NCBI RefSeq assembly: GCF_009935905.1
Contig: NZ_PREX01000001.1
Coordinates: forward strand, 1 to 64,000
Direction: 5' to 3'
Length of the DNA: 64,000 nucleotides
From: Alkalibacterium sp. MB6
GTDB taxonomy: Bacteria; Bacillota; Bacilli; Lactobacillales; Carnobacteriaceae_A
The translations under genes were made by a program, and so were the position numbers. Of the stretch, positions 25,017-34,142 are shown piece by piece. Position 1 is the first letter of the stretch; the number at the start of each line of letters is the position of its first letter. The notes beneath the pieces are model-generated. The model saw nothing but the letters and a program-made list of their open reading frames with translations. It made no database searches and had not been told where the DNA came from.

Positions 25017-25634
25017 CTACTCCAGCTCCTCAATAATTTCAGTAAATTCTTTTAGATTTCGTGTCACTTTCAAGTGTTCACTTTCAATAATATTTCTAAT
25101 CTTCCTTGCGGCATTATCAACCGTGTCATTTTCCACAACATAGTCATAATATTGAATCAATTTTAATTCTTCAACGGCTTTCTTCATTCGTTTTTCAATC
25201 ATTTCATCCGAGTCCGTTCCGCGATTAACAATACGGTTTTTTAGCTCCTCAAGATTAGGGGGCGACAGAAAAACAAATATTCCCTCCGGCATTTTTTCTC
25301 TAACCTTCAGTGCGCCTTGAACTTCAATTTCAAGAAATACATCTCTGCCTTTATCCAACGTCTCATTCACGTATTCTAAAGGTGTGCCGTAATAGTTTCC
25401 TACATATTCTGCGTATTCCAGCAGTCCGCCTTCCTCAATTAACTGTTCGAATTCTTCTTTCTTTCTGAAGAAATAATCGACAGCTTCGACTTCCCCTTCA
25501 CGCTTTGGGCGGGTAGTCATTGAAACAGAATAATCAAACTCATTGGTGTAATTATCAAAGATTGCCTTTCTGACTGTTCCTTTCCCGACTCCTGAAGGTC
25601 CGGACAATACGATTAATAATCCTCTAGCTTTCAT
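25017..25634 (-). CDS. gmk: Guanylate kinase
   Basis: Phosphorylates GMP to GDP with ATP. The 205-residue protein has the P-loop GPSGVGKGT (residues 11-19), the GMP-binding [11 protein letters not shown] region with the Y..YYGTP segment, and the lid. ATG with a GGAAGG site upstream. It is the first gene of a gmk-rpoZ unit; the usual upstream yloC and remA genes are replaced by a patatin-like gene. Confidence 0.96.
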   Translation of the reverse strand: MKARGLLIVLSGPSGVGKGTVRKAIFDNYTNEFDYSVSMTTRPKREGEVEAVDYFFRKKEEFEQLIEEGGLLEYAEYVGNYYGTPLEYVNETLDKGRDVFLEIEVQGALKVREKMPEGIFVFLSPPNLEELKNRIVNRGTDSDEMIEKRMKKAVEELKLIQYYDYVVENDTVDNAARKIRNIIESEHLKVTRNLKEFTEIIEELE

Positions 25635-25678
25635 TAGTACTTCCTTCCCAACACATACTTCTTAAAAACTTATCCTCA

Positions 25679-25706
25679 ATTTTACCATATATATTAGGAA
25701 AAGGAA
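25679..25706 (-). promoter_or_regulatory. Candidate promoter of gmk-rpoZ
   Basis: Minus-strand TAAAAT with an extended TGG before it (25679-25684), and a weak -35 TTCCTT 16 bases upstream (25701-25706). It begins right after the patatin gene's stop region. Confidence 0.4.
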
Positions 25707-25715
25707 AACAAATTT

Positions 25716-27086
25716 TCATTTATCGTTATGGTTGCGCTTACGGATGTACTGGCAAAAGAGTGCGATAATAAATGGAAAAGGTCTAATAGTAATAAACAAC
25801 TGATATAATGGGTTAGTCACGTTCATTCTGTCGTTATCAATCTGCTCAATAAGGTAAGCAACCATTTGCCGGTTAGATAGTAACGGTTGTGTTTCTAAAA
25901 AGTGATCGGTCCACTCTGAACCGCTTAATACAAAAGGTAAATCAAATGGATTTGAATCTGAACTTCTCTTTTCCCTGAGTAGGATACTGACTCGCTTATC
26001 TATTTCTTGGCAAAAATCAGTAACAGCATACCGTCTGTCTGGTAGTATATTGAGTAATTTACCAGTTATTTCCATTAAAGCAAGAAAAACAGTCTGTTCA
26101 TCTATTGTCCCATCCCACCTTTTGTTTAACTCTCTATATAAAGCGAGCTGGCGATTCTCATTTTTAATGTAATCGTAAAAATCACTTAATCGCTCACCTT
26201 CTAAAAACTCATGTAAGGCGACAAGAAACTGTTCGCTTTCACGCTTAACATCATCGGCTTCAAAACTATACCAATTGCCTACATAGTGACTTGGGTAGGC
26301 AAGCTTCATGGTTTCATCGTAGCCTAGACGGATATTTATTTCTGTTCTGTCTTTATCAAATAAAAGCATATCTCCAAGTGGCCATCTGCTTTCAATCCAT
26401 AGCGTCTCGCTTTCGTCTAGCCGGTAATCCTTTTTAACGAGTCCAGGCCCTTTAATATCCACAATAATGAGTTGGTCAAGTGCTTTATCTAACGCCATAT
26501 TGATGGGGATATTATTCAAATATCCTCCATCAATATAAGGGACCCCATTGATTATCGTTTTTTCCATCGCCGGGTAAAGGGAGGCACTTGCCAATAAATA
26601 GGTGTTCAGTTCGCCTTTTGGAATATCATCTAAGAAAAAGTATTCAATTTGTCGAGTTGATAGATTCGTTGTCGATAAACCTAAGTCAATCCCACTGTGA
26701 CGAATCGCTTCTTCATTGGGTAAGTATTGACTAATCATGTCTTTTAAAGGCTTGGAGCTAATGCCTTTATCTCTTACTAATTTGATAAGGAAGCCGGTAA
26801 GTGATCGGCGGTAATCTTTAAAGCTATCAATATCAAGTGGCAAGTTGACATCAAGAATCCGTCCAGTTTCAATCTCTTTCCACATCCGCTCCGCTTCCTT
26901 TACATCTCCAAGCGCATATAAAGCTGCGTTTAAAGCACCGACTGATGTCCCTGTAACGATAGAAGGCTTGTAGCCAATATCTTCCAACGCCTTCCAAACA
27001 CCAATCTCAAAAGCGCCTCTTGCCCCACCACCACCAAAGACTAGGGCTCGTTTCGCATCACGTTTTCTAAAAAATGAATTCAGCAC
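25716..27086 (-). CDS. Patatin-like phospholipase family protein
   Basis: Predicted cytoplasmic serine acyl hydrolase with a Ser-Asp dyad. From the chosen GTG the protein has 456 residues. The patatin domain comes first: oxyanion loop GGGGARGAF, nucleophile elbow GTSVG and catalytic aspartate in DGGYLNN, with the hydrophobic ending at about residue 290. About 170 further residues of unrecognised helical sequence follow, ending in a hydrophobic, basic tail. GTG at 27086 is preferred because GGGGAGG lies seven bases upstream; an ATG further upstream (27149) has no such site. Substrate is unknown; phospholipid or lipid ester is the family expectation. Confidence 0.85.
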   Translation of the reverse strand: MLNSFFRKRDAKRALVFGGGGARGAFEIGVWKALEDIGYKPSIVTGTSVGALNAALYALGDVKEAERMWKEIETGRILDVNLPLDIDSFKDYRRSLTGFLIKLVRDKGISSKPLKDMISQYLPNEEAIRHSGIDLGLSTTNLSTRQIEYFFLDDIPKGELNTYLLASASLYPAMEKTIINGVPYIDGGYLNNIPINMALDKALDQLIIVDIKGPGLVKKDYRLDESETLWIESRWPLGDMLLFDKDRTEINIRLGYDETMKLAYPSHYVGNWYSFEADDVKRESEQFLVALHEFLEGERLSDFYDYIKNENRQLALYRELNKRWDGTIDEQTVFLALMEITGKLLNILPDRRYAVTDFCQEIDKRVSILLREKRSSDSNPFDLPFVLSGSEWTDHFLETQPLLSNRQMVAYLIEQIDNDRMNVTNPLYQLFITIRPFPFIIALFCQYIRKRNHNDK

Positions 27087-27109
27087 TCCATCACCTCCCC
27101 TTTGGTCTA

Positions 27110-27138
27110 AGTATAACTGACTATGAGTATCTTTGAAA
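27110..27138 (-). promoter_or_regulatory. Candidate promoter of the patatin-like gene
   Basis: Minus-strand TTTCAA and TATACT separated by 17 bases (-35 at 27133-27138, -10 at 27110-27115), about 24 bases before the GTG start. Confidence 0.5.
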
Positions 27139-27177
27139 GCAAGGTGCAACGGTTTGCTTAGTTACTTATTCAGTTGC

Positions 27178-27276
27178 TTATTTTCTTTCTTCATCTGCAT
27201 TAACAATCGTATCTTTTTCTTCTACTTTCAAAACAATAACTTTTCCTGGTCCTTCAATCTTATCTACAGGTATTTG
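27178..27276 (-). pseudogene. Possible C-terminal gene remnant
   Basis: Between two in-frame TAA codons there are 32 codons that read like the end of a protein, including VDKIEGPGKVIVLKVEEK and a charged tail before the stop. No start codon or ribosome binding site is present. It could be the leftover end of a deleted gene between the small membrane protein and the patatin gene. The family is not recognised, and chance cannot be excluded over so short a length. Confidence 0.3.
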
Positions 27277-27320
27277 TTACTTTATACGTCTCCTATCAAC
27301 TTGGGTTCGTTATAGATGCG

Positions 27321-27354
27321 AAAAAGGAGGAAGCCAATTAGCTTCCTCCTTTTT
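27321..27354. terminator. Strong symmetric terminator
   Basis: A perfect 14-bp stem (27321-27334 with 27341-27354) and a 6-base loop, with A/T tracts at both ends, can work on both strands. On the minus strand it ends the small membrane protein transcript. Confidence 0.9.
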
Positions 27355-27376
27355 GTTCTATTTATTTTCTATTTTT

Positions 27377-27616
27377 CTATTCTTTTTTTCGAAAGTCAAA
27401 ATGATTCTTTCTACCAACTATTTTTTTATGTATACCATCCAGTAGGTACAATTCTCTAATCTTTATCGATAAAAAAATACAGCCTAAAAACACGACCAGA
27501 ATAGAATGAGATAAGGGATCTATTAAATAAAAGACTATTAAAAATAAAATAGAAAGAACTAATACTAAAAAAAGCGAAGTTATTGCTTCCCTCTTTTCTA
27601 TAGTGAAATTAGTCAA
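27377..27616 (-). CDS. Small two-helix membrane protein, unknown
   Basis: A 79-residue protein with a short charged N-terminus, two hydrophobic segments (about residues 13-33 and 36-51) and a basic C-terminal tail ending in FRKKE, so probably both ends are cytoplasmic. I do not recognise the family. The start would be TTG at 27616 with a weak ribosome binding site. The case for a gene rests on the strong upstream promoter, the strong terminator just downstream, and the membrane-protein composition. It stands alone between the V-ATPase operon and the patatin gene. Confidence 0.5.
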   Translation of the reverse strand: MTNFTIEKREAITSLFLVLVLSILFLIVFYLIDPLSHSILVVFLGCIFLSIKIRELYLLDGIHKKIVGRKNHFDFRKKE

Positions 27617-27661
27617 CCACTATTTACTCGTATAGAAAAACAAACTGCTATTGATAGTGTG

Positions 27662-27689
27662 AATATACCATAAAAAAAAGCGGTGTCAA
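27662..27689 (-). promoter_or_regulatory. Promoter of the small membrane protein gene
   Basis: A perfect TTGACA (27684-27689), a 16-base spacer and TATATT (27662-27667) with extended -10 TGG. It is directed away from the V-ATPase terminator. Confidence 0.7.
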
Positions 27690-27752
27690 TCATGCAAAAA
27701 AATTTGAGTATTAAAATAGAGTATAGTCGCACGTCTCTTTTTTCTACAATGC

Positions 27753-27809
27753 AAAAAAGCCACCCGTAAAGTCAGATTTCATTTTAATCTGCTTTACGGG
27801 TGGTTTTTT
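27753..27809 (-). terminator. Terminator of the V-ATPase operon
   Basis: CCACCCGTAAAG pairs with CTTTACGGGTGG and an inner CAGATT/AATCTG stem extends it; A6 and T6 flank the structure. It lies 13 bases after the ntpD stop. Confidence 0.92.
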
Positions 27810-27821
27810 CGATTTTTTTAA

Positions 27822-28454
27822 TTATTGTCCCATGTCTTTTACTTTCATGAGTCGAGTAATTGCCGCACGTTCACTTTCATCCAATTTCATTTGAATAAAG
27901 TAAATCGTTTCTTCCAATTGAGGAATGGTCATATACTCTAAAGCATTAACTCGGCGTCTTGTCTTTTCGATTTCATCGGCCATCAGCTGGCACGTTTTTT
28001 CAATCTCAGCCAATTCAAGCATTTGTGGCATGACATCAATTAACGAATCAAAGGTTAAATCGAGTTCGCCATTCGAATTCAAGAATCCATAGCTCAAGTC
28101 ACTTGATTCTTCATCTGGATTGACATATCGAAAATGCATCTGTGGGACACGCACACTCATAATGTTTTTACGGTCAATCTGTAAAGACACACTGCGACTG
28201 GGCACTGCCATCAACTCTTCAATATAATTTTCATGAAGCAAGGATTTAGCCATGGAAAACGACTGCATCGCCTTCTCCAGCTTTTCTTCAACAACATTTC
28301 TGAGTTCATTGTTTTTTCTGATCAAGAGGATGAACTGACGCATCAGTTCATCTTGCTTGTCCTTCAATAGTTTATGCCCTCTAGTTGCCAGACTTAATCG
28401 TCTCTTTAAATTGGCAAGTTCCATTCGAGTGGGATTGACATTTAACTTAGCCAT
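27822..28454 (-). CDS. ntpD: V-type ATPase subunit D
   Basis: Central rotor shaft subunit that turns inside the A3B3 ring. The 210 residues equal the length of the E. hirae NtpD, with long N- and C-terminal helices that form the coiled coil and a conserved N-terminus with the P-T-R-x-x-L motif. It is the last gene of the operon here; E. hirae has ntpH and ntpJ after it, which are missing. It starts five bases after ntpB ends. Confidence 0.94.
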   Translation of the reverse strand: MAKLNVNPTRMELANLKRRLSLATRGHKLLKDKQDELMRQFILLIRKNNELRNVVEEKLEKAMQSFSMAKSLLHENYIEELMAVPSRSVSLQIDRKNIMSVRVPQMHFRYVNPDEESSDLSYGFLNSNGELDLTFDSLIDVMPQMLELAEIEKTCQLMADEIEKTRRRVNALEYMTIPQLEETIYFIQMKLDESERAAITRLMKVKDMGQ

Positions 28455-28459
28455 TTACC

Positions 28460-29836
28460 TCACTCTCCTTTTGGTAGATACTTGTCCAGCATATCATCTT
28501 TAATACGTTTAAGTTCAGCACGTGGCAGAACTTTCAGCAAGTCCCATGCAAGATCCAATGTTTCTTGAATGGTTCGGTTTGTGTAGTTCCCTTGGTTCAC
28601 GTATTCTTTTTCAAATTTATTTGTGAATTCAACGAATTTTCTATCTGTTTCAGATAGGGCTGCTTCACCTAATACAGCTGATAACTCTTTCGCTTCTTTA
28701 CCTTGAGCATAAGCCGAGAACATTTGGTTCATAGTAGCCGCATGGTCTTCACGCGTTTTACCTTCCCCTGTTCCTTTGTCTTTCAAACGAGACAAGGATG
28801 GCAAGACATCTATTGGAGGCTGGTAACCTTGGTTATACAGCTCTCTAGATAAAATGATTTGCCCTTCGGTAATATACCCGGTTAAGTCAGGTATGGGGTG
28901 AGTAATATCATCTTCCGGCATCGTTAAAATTGGAATCTGAGTGACCGACCCTTTCGTTCCTGTCAATCGACCGGCACGCTCATACAATGTTGCCAAGTTC
29001 GTATACAAGTATCCTGGGAAGCCACGACGGCCTGGAACTTCACGACGAGCCGCAGAAATCTCACGCAAAGCTTCCGCATAGTTGGTCATATCAGTCATAA
29101 TAACTAAGACGTGCATGTCTTTTTCAAAGGCCAAATATTCAGCAGCTGTCAAAGCCATACGTGGTGTAGCAATACGCTCAATTGCAGGGTCATCTGCTAA
29201 GTTAATGAAGACAACAGAACGGTCAATTGCTCCGGTTTTCTTAAAGTCATTCATAAAGAACTCGGCTTCTTCAAAGGTAATACCGATTGCTGCGAAAACA
29301 ACCGCGAATTTCTCATCAGAATTGGTTACAGATGCTTGACGAGCAATTTGAGCAGCCAATTCTTTGTGAGGCAGTCCTGAACCAGAGAATACGGGTAATT
29401 TTTGACCACGTACTAAGGTATTCAAATGGTCGATTGTTGAAATACCCGTTTGAATAAATTCATCTGGGTAATCACGTGCAATAGGGTTAATGGCAATCCC
29501 GTTAATATCTAAACTTTTTTCAGGGATTAAATCCGGACCGCCATCATTTACTCGACCCATGCCATCAAATGTTCGTCCGATCATGTCTTCTGATACATCC
29601 AATGTTAAAGGTTTAGCTAAAAAGCGGACCTTTGTATCTTTTAAGTTAATACCGGTTGAGCCTTCAAACAACTGAACAACAGCCTCGTCTCCATTTATTT
29701 CAAGAACTTGACCTCTTCGTCTTTCACCTGTTTGCATTTCAATATCAACCAGCTCGTCGAATTTAACGCCCTCAACACCTTTTACAGTCATTAAAGGACC
29801 GACAACTTCGGAAACTGTTTTATATTCTTTAAGCAT
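28460..29836 (-). CDS. ntpB: V-type ATPase subunit B
   Basis: Non-catalytic nucleotide-site subunit of the V1 ring. I start it at ATG 29836 (MLKEYKTV), which gives 458 residues, the length of E. hirae NtpB; a GTG at 29848 would add four residues. The Walker A position is the degenerate SGSGLPHKE, normal for this subunit, so its lack of a true P-loop is not a defect. It overlaps the ntpA end by eight bases. Confidence 0.95.
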   Translation of the reverse strand: MLKEYKTVSEVVGPLMTVKGVEGVKFDELVDIEMQTGERRRGQVLEINGDEAVVQLFEGSTGINLKDTKVRFLAKPLTLDVSEDMIGRTFDGMGRVNDGGPDLIPEKSLDINGIAINPIARDYPDEFIQTGISTIDHLNTLVRGQKLPVFSGSGLPHKELAAQIARQASVTNSDEKFAVVFAAIGITFEEAEFFMNDFKKTGAIDRSVVFINLADDPAIERIATPRMALTAAEYLAFEKDMHVLVIMTDMTNYAEALREISAARREVPGRRGFPGYLYTNLATLYERAGRLTGTKGSVTQIPILTMPEDDITHPIPDLTGYITEGQIILSRELYNQGYQPPIDVLPSLSRLKDKGTGEGKTREDHAATMNQMFSAYAQGKEAKELSAVLGEAALSETDRKFVEFTNKFEKEYVNQGNYTNRTIQETLDLAWDLLKVLPRAELKRIKDDMLDKYLPKGE

Positions 29837-31613
29837 CTGACTCAACACCGCCTTTTTCTAAAACCTTACGAACATCTGTCTCGATTTGATCGCGAATTTC
29901 GCCAATACGGGACATCTCTTCTTCAGGAATAAACTTCATACGTCCAATACGTTCTCGCACGCCATCTGTTCCTTCAATAATTTCATCATAATATGCACCA
30001 AGATTCATTGCTTTAATCGCTTCATCTTCATAGTGCAAAATAGTTCGCAGCATTTCATATTGTTTATCTCTTGACGTATAGGTATCCACGTCATCAAACG
30101 CGTTTTGCTGTAGGAAGTCTTCTCTAATCATACGAGCAGCAACTAATTTCAAACGGTCGCGTTCTGATAGGGATTCAACCCCAACCAGACGAACAATTTC
30201 TTGTAATTCTGATTCATCTTGTAAAAGTGATTTAGAACGCAAGACCATGCCATTCCAATCGACGTTTAGCTGTTTACCAATATACTCATTTAACTCATTT
30301 GAATAGAGTGAATACGATGATAACCAGTTGACAGATGGGAAGTGACGTCTTTGTGCTAATGAACTATCCAGTCCCCAATACACTTTTGCCACACGCAAGG
30401 TGTTTTGAGTAACCGGCTCAGACGTATCTCCTCCGGGAGGCGATACGGCACCAATGGCCGTGATACTACCTTGGCGTTCGTCGCTACCAAGAGCAACCAC
30501 GCTGCCTGCACGTTCATAGTACTCAGCTAAACGGCTACCTAGATAAGCTGGGTAACCCTCGTCACCAGGCATTTCTTCCAAACGGCCTGACATTTCACGT
30601 AAAGCTTCTGCCCAACGAGAAGTGGAGTCCGCCATAATGGCAACAGAATAACCCATATCACGGAAGTATTCCGCAATAGTGATACCTGTATAAATAGATG
30701 CTTCCCTTGCAGCAACTGGCATGTTTGATGTGTTGGCGATTAATACCGTACGCGCCATAATTGACTCACCAGTTGATGGGTCAATCAGTTCTGGGAACTC
30801 GTTAATAACGTCAGTCATTTCGTTTCCACGCTCACCACACCCAACGTAAACAACAAGATCTACGTTTGCCCATTTAGCAATTTGGTGCTGAACAACGGTC
30901 TTTCCTGCTCCAAATGGCCCTGGAACGGCAGCCGCTCCACCTTTGGCGACCGGGAATAACGTATCTATAACTCGTTGGCCGGTGATTAAAGGTTCAACAG
31001 GATTCAATTTCTGGGCAATAGGTCTGCTACGACGAACAGGCCACTTTTGCATCATTGAAAACTCTTTGTCTCCCTCTTCTGTTTCCAGTACATAAACCGT
31101 ATCCGTTACAGTAAAAGAGCCACTTTTAATGCTCTTTACTGTTCCAGACACGCCATGTGGCACCATAATACGGTGTTCAATCACATTTGTTTCTTGTACC
31201 GTTCCGACAATATCCCCTTCAGATACGCGAGTTCCTTCTTCTACTTTAGGAAGGAATTCCCATAGTTTATCTCTGTTAAGAGGTTCAATCGTCATACCTC
31301 TTTCCAAAAAGTTACTCTGCGTTTTTTTCATAAATTCATCAAGCGGACGTTGAATACCATCAAACATCTGAGCGATCATGCCTGGAGCTAATTCAACTGA
31401 CAATGCCTCTCCTGTTGTTTCAACACTTTCTCCAGGGCCGACCATTGAGGTTTCTTCATAAACCTGAATAGAAGCGACGTCGCCTCTCATTTCAATAATT
31501 TCACCGATAAGGCCTAAGTTACCTACTCGGCATATATCTTGTATATTGGCTGTTTCCATCCCACTAGCCGTAACTAAAGGACCGGAAACACTCACAATTG
31601 TTCCTTTACTCAA
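29829..31613 (-). CDS. ntpA: V-type ATPase catalytic subunit A
   Basis: Catalytic subunit of the V1 ring. The 594-residue protein has the N-terminal barrel, the bulge insertion typical of V/A-type A subunits, Walker A GPFGAGKT (232-239), the conserved GERGNE catalytic glutamate region and a helical C-terminal domain. The start is TTG with AGGAGGG seven bases upstream. It follows ntpG by 12 bases. Confidence 0.96.
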   Translation of the reverse strand: MSKGTIVSVSGPLVTASGMETANIQDICRVGNLGLIGEIIEMRGDVASIQVYEETSMVGPGESVETTGEALSVELAPGMIAQMFDGIQRPLDEFMKKTQSNFLERGMTIEPLNRDKLWEFLPKVEEGTRVSEGDIVGTVQETNVIEHRIMVPHGVSGTVKSIKSGSFTVTDTVYVLETEEGDKEFSMMQKWPVRRSRPIAQKLNPVEPLITGQRVIDTLFPVAKGGAAAVPGPFGAGKTVVQHQIAKWANVDLVVYVGCGERGNEMTDVINEFPELIDPSTGESIMARTVLIANTSNMPVAAREASIYTGITIAEYFRDMGYSVAIMADSTSRWAEALREMSGRLEEMPGDEGYPAYLGSRLAEYYERAGSVVALGSDERQGSITAIGAVSPPGGDTSEPVTQNTLRVAKVYWGLDSSLAQRRHFPSVNWLSSYSLYSNELNEYIGKQLNVDWNGMVLRSKSLLQDESELQEIVRLVGVESLSERDRLKLVAARMIREDFLQQNAFDDVDTYTSRDKQYEMLRTILHYEDEAIKAMNLGAYYDEIIEGTDGVRERIGRMKFIPEEEMSRIGEIRDQIETDVRKVLEKGGVESDA

Positions 31614-31625
31614 ATTCGTACCCTC

Positions 31626-31937
31626 CTATAAAATATTTTGACCCACAGCCTTCTCAACATTCTGCTGGACACGACGTTTTCCTATGCCACGAGAGCCAGC
31701 ATGATTAGGGATCAAAATGATGGCAGGTTTCATTTTTTTATCATACCGTTTGATTGTATCAGGAACCATCTCTGCCAATTGTTCCGTCAAATAGATGACT
31801 CCGTAATCTTTATCTGCCAAACTGTCAATCAGTCGGCGGGTTTCTTTTGCTTCAGATGCGAAATAAACAGAAAAGCCAAGCATCTTAAATGCTAAAACTG
31901 ATTCTTTATCTCCTATAACACCTATTTTACTGGCCAT
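31626..31937 (-). CDS. ntpG: V-type ATPase subunit F (NtpG)
   Basis: Small rotor subunit that sits on the D shaft. The 103-residue protein has the family opening KIGVIGDKESVLAFKMLG and the conserved IYLTEQLA segment. It overlaps the end of ntpC by 11 bases. In E. hirae nomenclature this position (between C and A) is NtpG. Confidence 0.93.
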   Translation of the reverse strand: MASKIGVIGDKESVLAFKMLGFSVYFASEAKETRRLIDSLADKDYGVIYLTEQLAEMVPDTIKRYDKKMKPAIILIPNHAGSRGIGKRRVQQNVEKAVGQNIL

Positions 31938-32931
31938 AGTTCATACGCATCCTTTCTCTAATGTGCTCAGCTGACACGCCGCTTTCTTTACCTGTCAAAA
32001 TCAAACGAAGGTTTTTCACTTCAATTTCTTTAGCATAGATATAAGCAAGAACCGGCATGGCACCAAATGCTTGCAAGCGAGCCTCTCTCATTCGTGTCAT
32101 GTAAGCATTATCTGTTTCAAAGTCAACTTTAACGGTAGATAATTCACCTGTTTCTGAATCAACACATCGGTCAATTAATTGGCGATACTGTGTGCCTCTA
32201 AAATACTGAAGCACAGCCGAATAATCTTTATCAGCCAAGTCGACTAAGGCTTCTTTTGGAATCGAACCAGAACTGGACAAGACCGTCGTTAAAAAGTTCC
32301 GTGTCCGTTTTTGCTTCATCCCACGTACCAGAGTGGATAGATTATTGTAATCAATCATTGTTTCCACTACTTCTGGAATCTCAGGCTCTTGCGTCTCATC
32401 AGCCAGTTGTCTCAAATGTGTAAAATAACGTCTGTCTAAGATAATATCGACTGCTTGAACATTCTGATATTCTTCATAGTCCGTTTTCACTTCATTGATA
32501 CTATCTAAATAAGCTTTTGGCAACACATCCGATTCCCCTGTACGAACAGCTTGACGGAGGTCTGACAGTGGGTAACGACCGATTGGTATAACTATATGAC
32601 TAAGGTCTTGATTAGTCACTTCTTCTTTAAATAATACTTTCAAGTTATGGTACGCATACCTTAAGCCAGCCAATTCGATCAGTTCCTTATTAGGTACTAT
32701 CTCGAATAGTTCCTCAAAGGTTTGGTGCAGTTCATTCATAAACATGGAATCATAATCTCTATCTTCTTTAATACGGTCCACATCGTTACGGTAAGGTGTT
32801 TCACGCAAGACATTGACTGCCTGTTCAAATGACTCGGCAGACAGCATTCTTTCGTAATGAGCTCGAGTGAGGAGGTCATTCTCATATATACGAATGAGGA
32901 CGTTACTTGATCCATACACTGTATCTTTCAA
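31927..32931 (-). CDS. ntpC: V-type ATPase subunit C (NtpC, d-type)
   Basis: Funnel-shaped connector that joins the central shaft to the membrane c-ring. The 334-residue product belongs to the vATP-synt_AC39 family, with a repeated helical pattern and the Y-x-Y-A-x-x-N-L-K segments; length matches E. hirae NtpC. The start is TTG with GAGGAGG seven bases upstream. It lies 15 bases after ntpE. Confidence 0.93.
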   Translation of the reverse strand: MKDTVYGSSNVLIRIYENDLLTRAHYERMLSAESFEQAVNVLRETPYRNDVDRIKEDRDYDSMFMNELHQTFEELFEIVPNKELIELAGLRYAYHNLKVLFKEEVTNQDLSHIVIPIGRYPLSDLRQAVRTGESDVLPKAYLDSINEVKTDYEEYQNVQAVDIILDRRYFTHLRQLADETQEPEIPEVVETMIDYNNLSTLVRGMKQKRTRNFLTTVLSSSGSIPKEALVDLADKDYSAVLQYFRGTQYRQLIDRCVDSETGELSTVKVDFETDNAYMTRMREARLQAFGAMPVLAYIYAKEIEVKNLRLILTGKESGVSAEHIRERMRMNYGQ

Positions 32932-32946
32932 AATGATTCCTCCTCT

Positions 32947-33525
32947 TTAAAATAAGTCTTTAGATATATCTGATAGCAAGTCTGGTTTAATATCTTCGAC
33001 CAATGAATCAAACAAGAAGTTATAATCGATTCCATCTTTTTCAATAATTAACCCGGATTGCTTTTGAACCGTTTCATTCGCCAATTCAACCGTCATCGTT
33101 TTAGGTGCCTGTGTCTCCACCCATTTTTGATCTAGTAAATTAGCTGTTTTTTCACCTAACACGAGTCTTAATTCACTGCCCGCTTCAAACTGATTCAATA
33201 CGCCCAAAGCAAAACGCTGGAAATCCGCTCGTTCGATTTGGTCCAATTGTTTTTTGACATCCTTAAACACTTTATCCAAGACCACTTGTTTAGCCCCCAA
33301 CAGTTGATTACGTTTATCAATCTCAAGGGTATTTTTCTTAATCGTGTACTCGTTTTGTGATTTTAGTGTCATGTCTTCTCTTGCTTGCTTTTCTCTAGCG
33401 ACTTCTTTTGCTTTAAATGCTTGAATATCATCTTCAGCTTGTACTTTAGCAGCTTCTATACGTTCTCTAATCGCTGCTTTTTCTTTTTCTACTACTCGTT
33501 CAGTTAATAGTTTTAAATCTGCCAT
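32947..33525 (-). CDS. ntpE: V-type ATPase subunit E
   Basis: Peripheral stalk subunit. The 192 residues have a long charged N-terminal helix (to about residue 80) rich in Lys, Glu, Ala and Gln that pairs with NtpF, and a globular C-terminal domain that binds the V1 ring. It is 108 bases after ntpK, the longest gap in the operon; that gap contains no clear hairpin. Confidence 0.9.
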   Translation of the reverse strand: MADLKLLTERVVEKEKAAIRERIEAAKVQAEDDIQAFKAKEVAREKQAREDMTLKSQNEYTIKKNTLEIDKRNQLLGAKQVVLDKVFKDVKKQLDQIERADFQRFALGVLNQFEAGSELRLVLGEKTANLLDQKWVETQAPKTMTVELANETVQKQSGLIIEKDGIDYNFLFDSLVEDIKPDLLSDISKDLF

Positions 33526-33633
33526 GGTTTCCCTCCATTCAATATCAAAGTAAAGAAAGAAAGGAATTCAGTTTCATTCGCAAAAGCCTATTCATCTTTC
33601 ACTCACTTCATCTAAATTCCTTCGCTTTATTAA

Positions 33634-34125
<492 letters not shown>

Positions 34126-34142
34126 TTATTTATCTAAAATTT

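Noticed and set aside
28460-29836. Broken P-loop in NtpB
   Set aside because: V-type B subunits normally lack a canonical Walker A; the sequence equals the family form.
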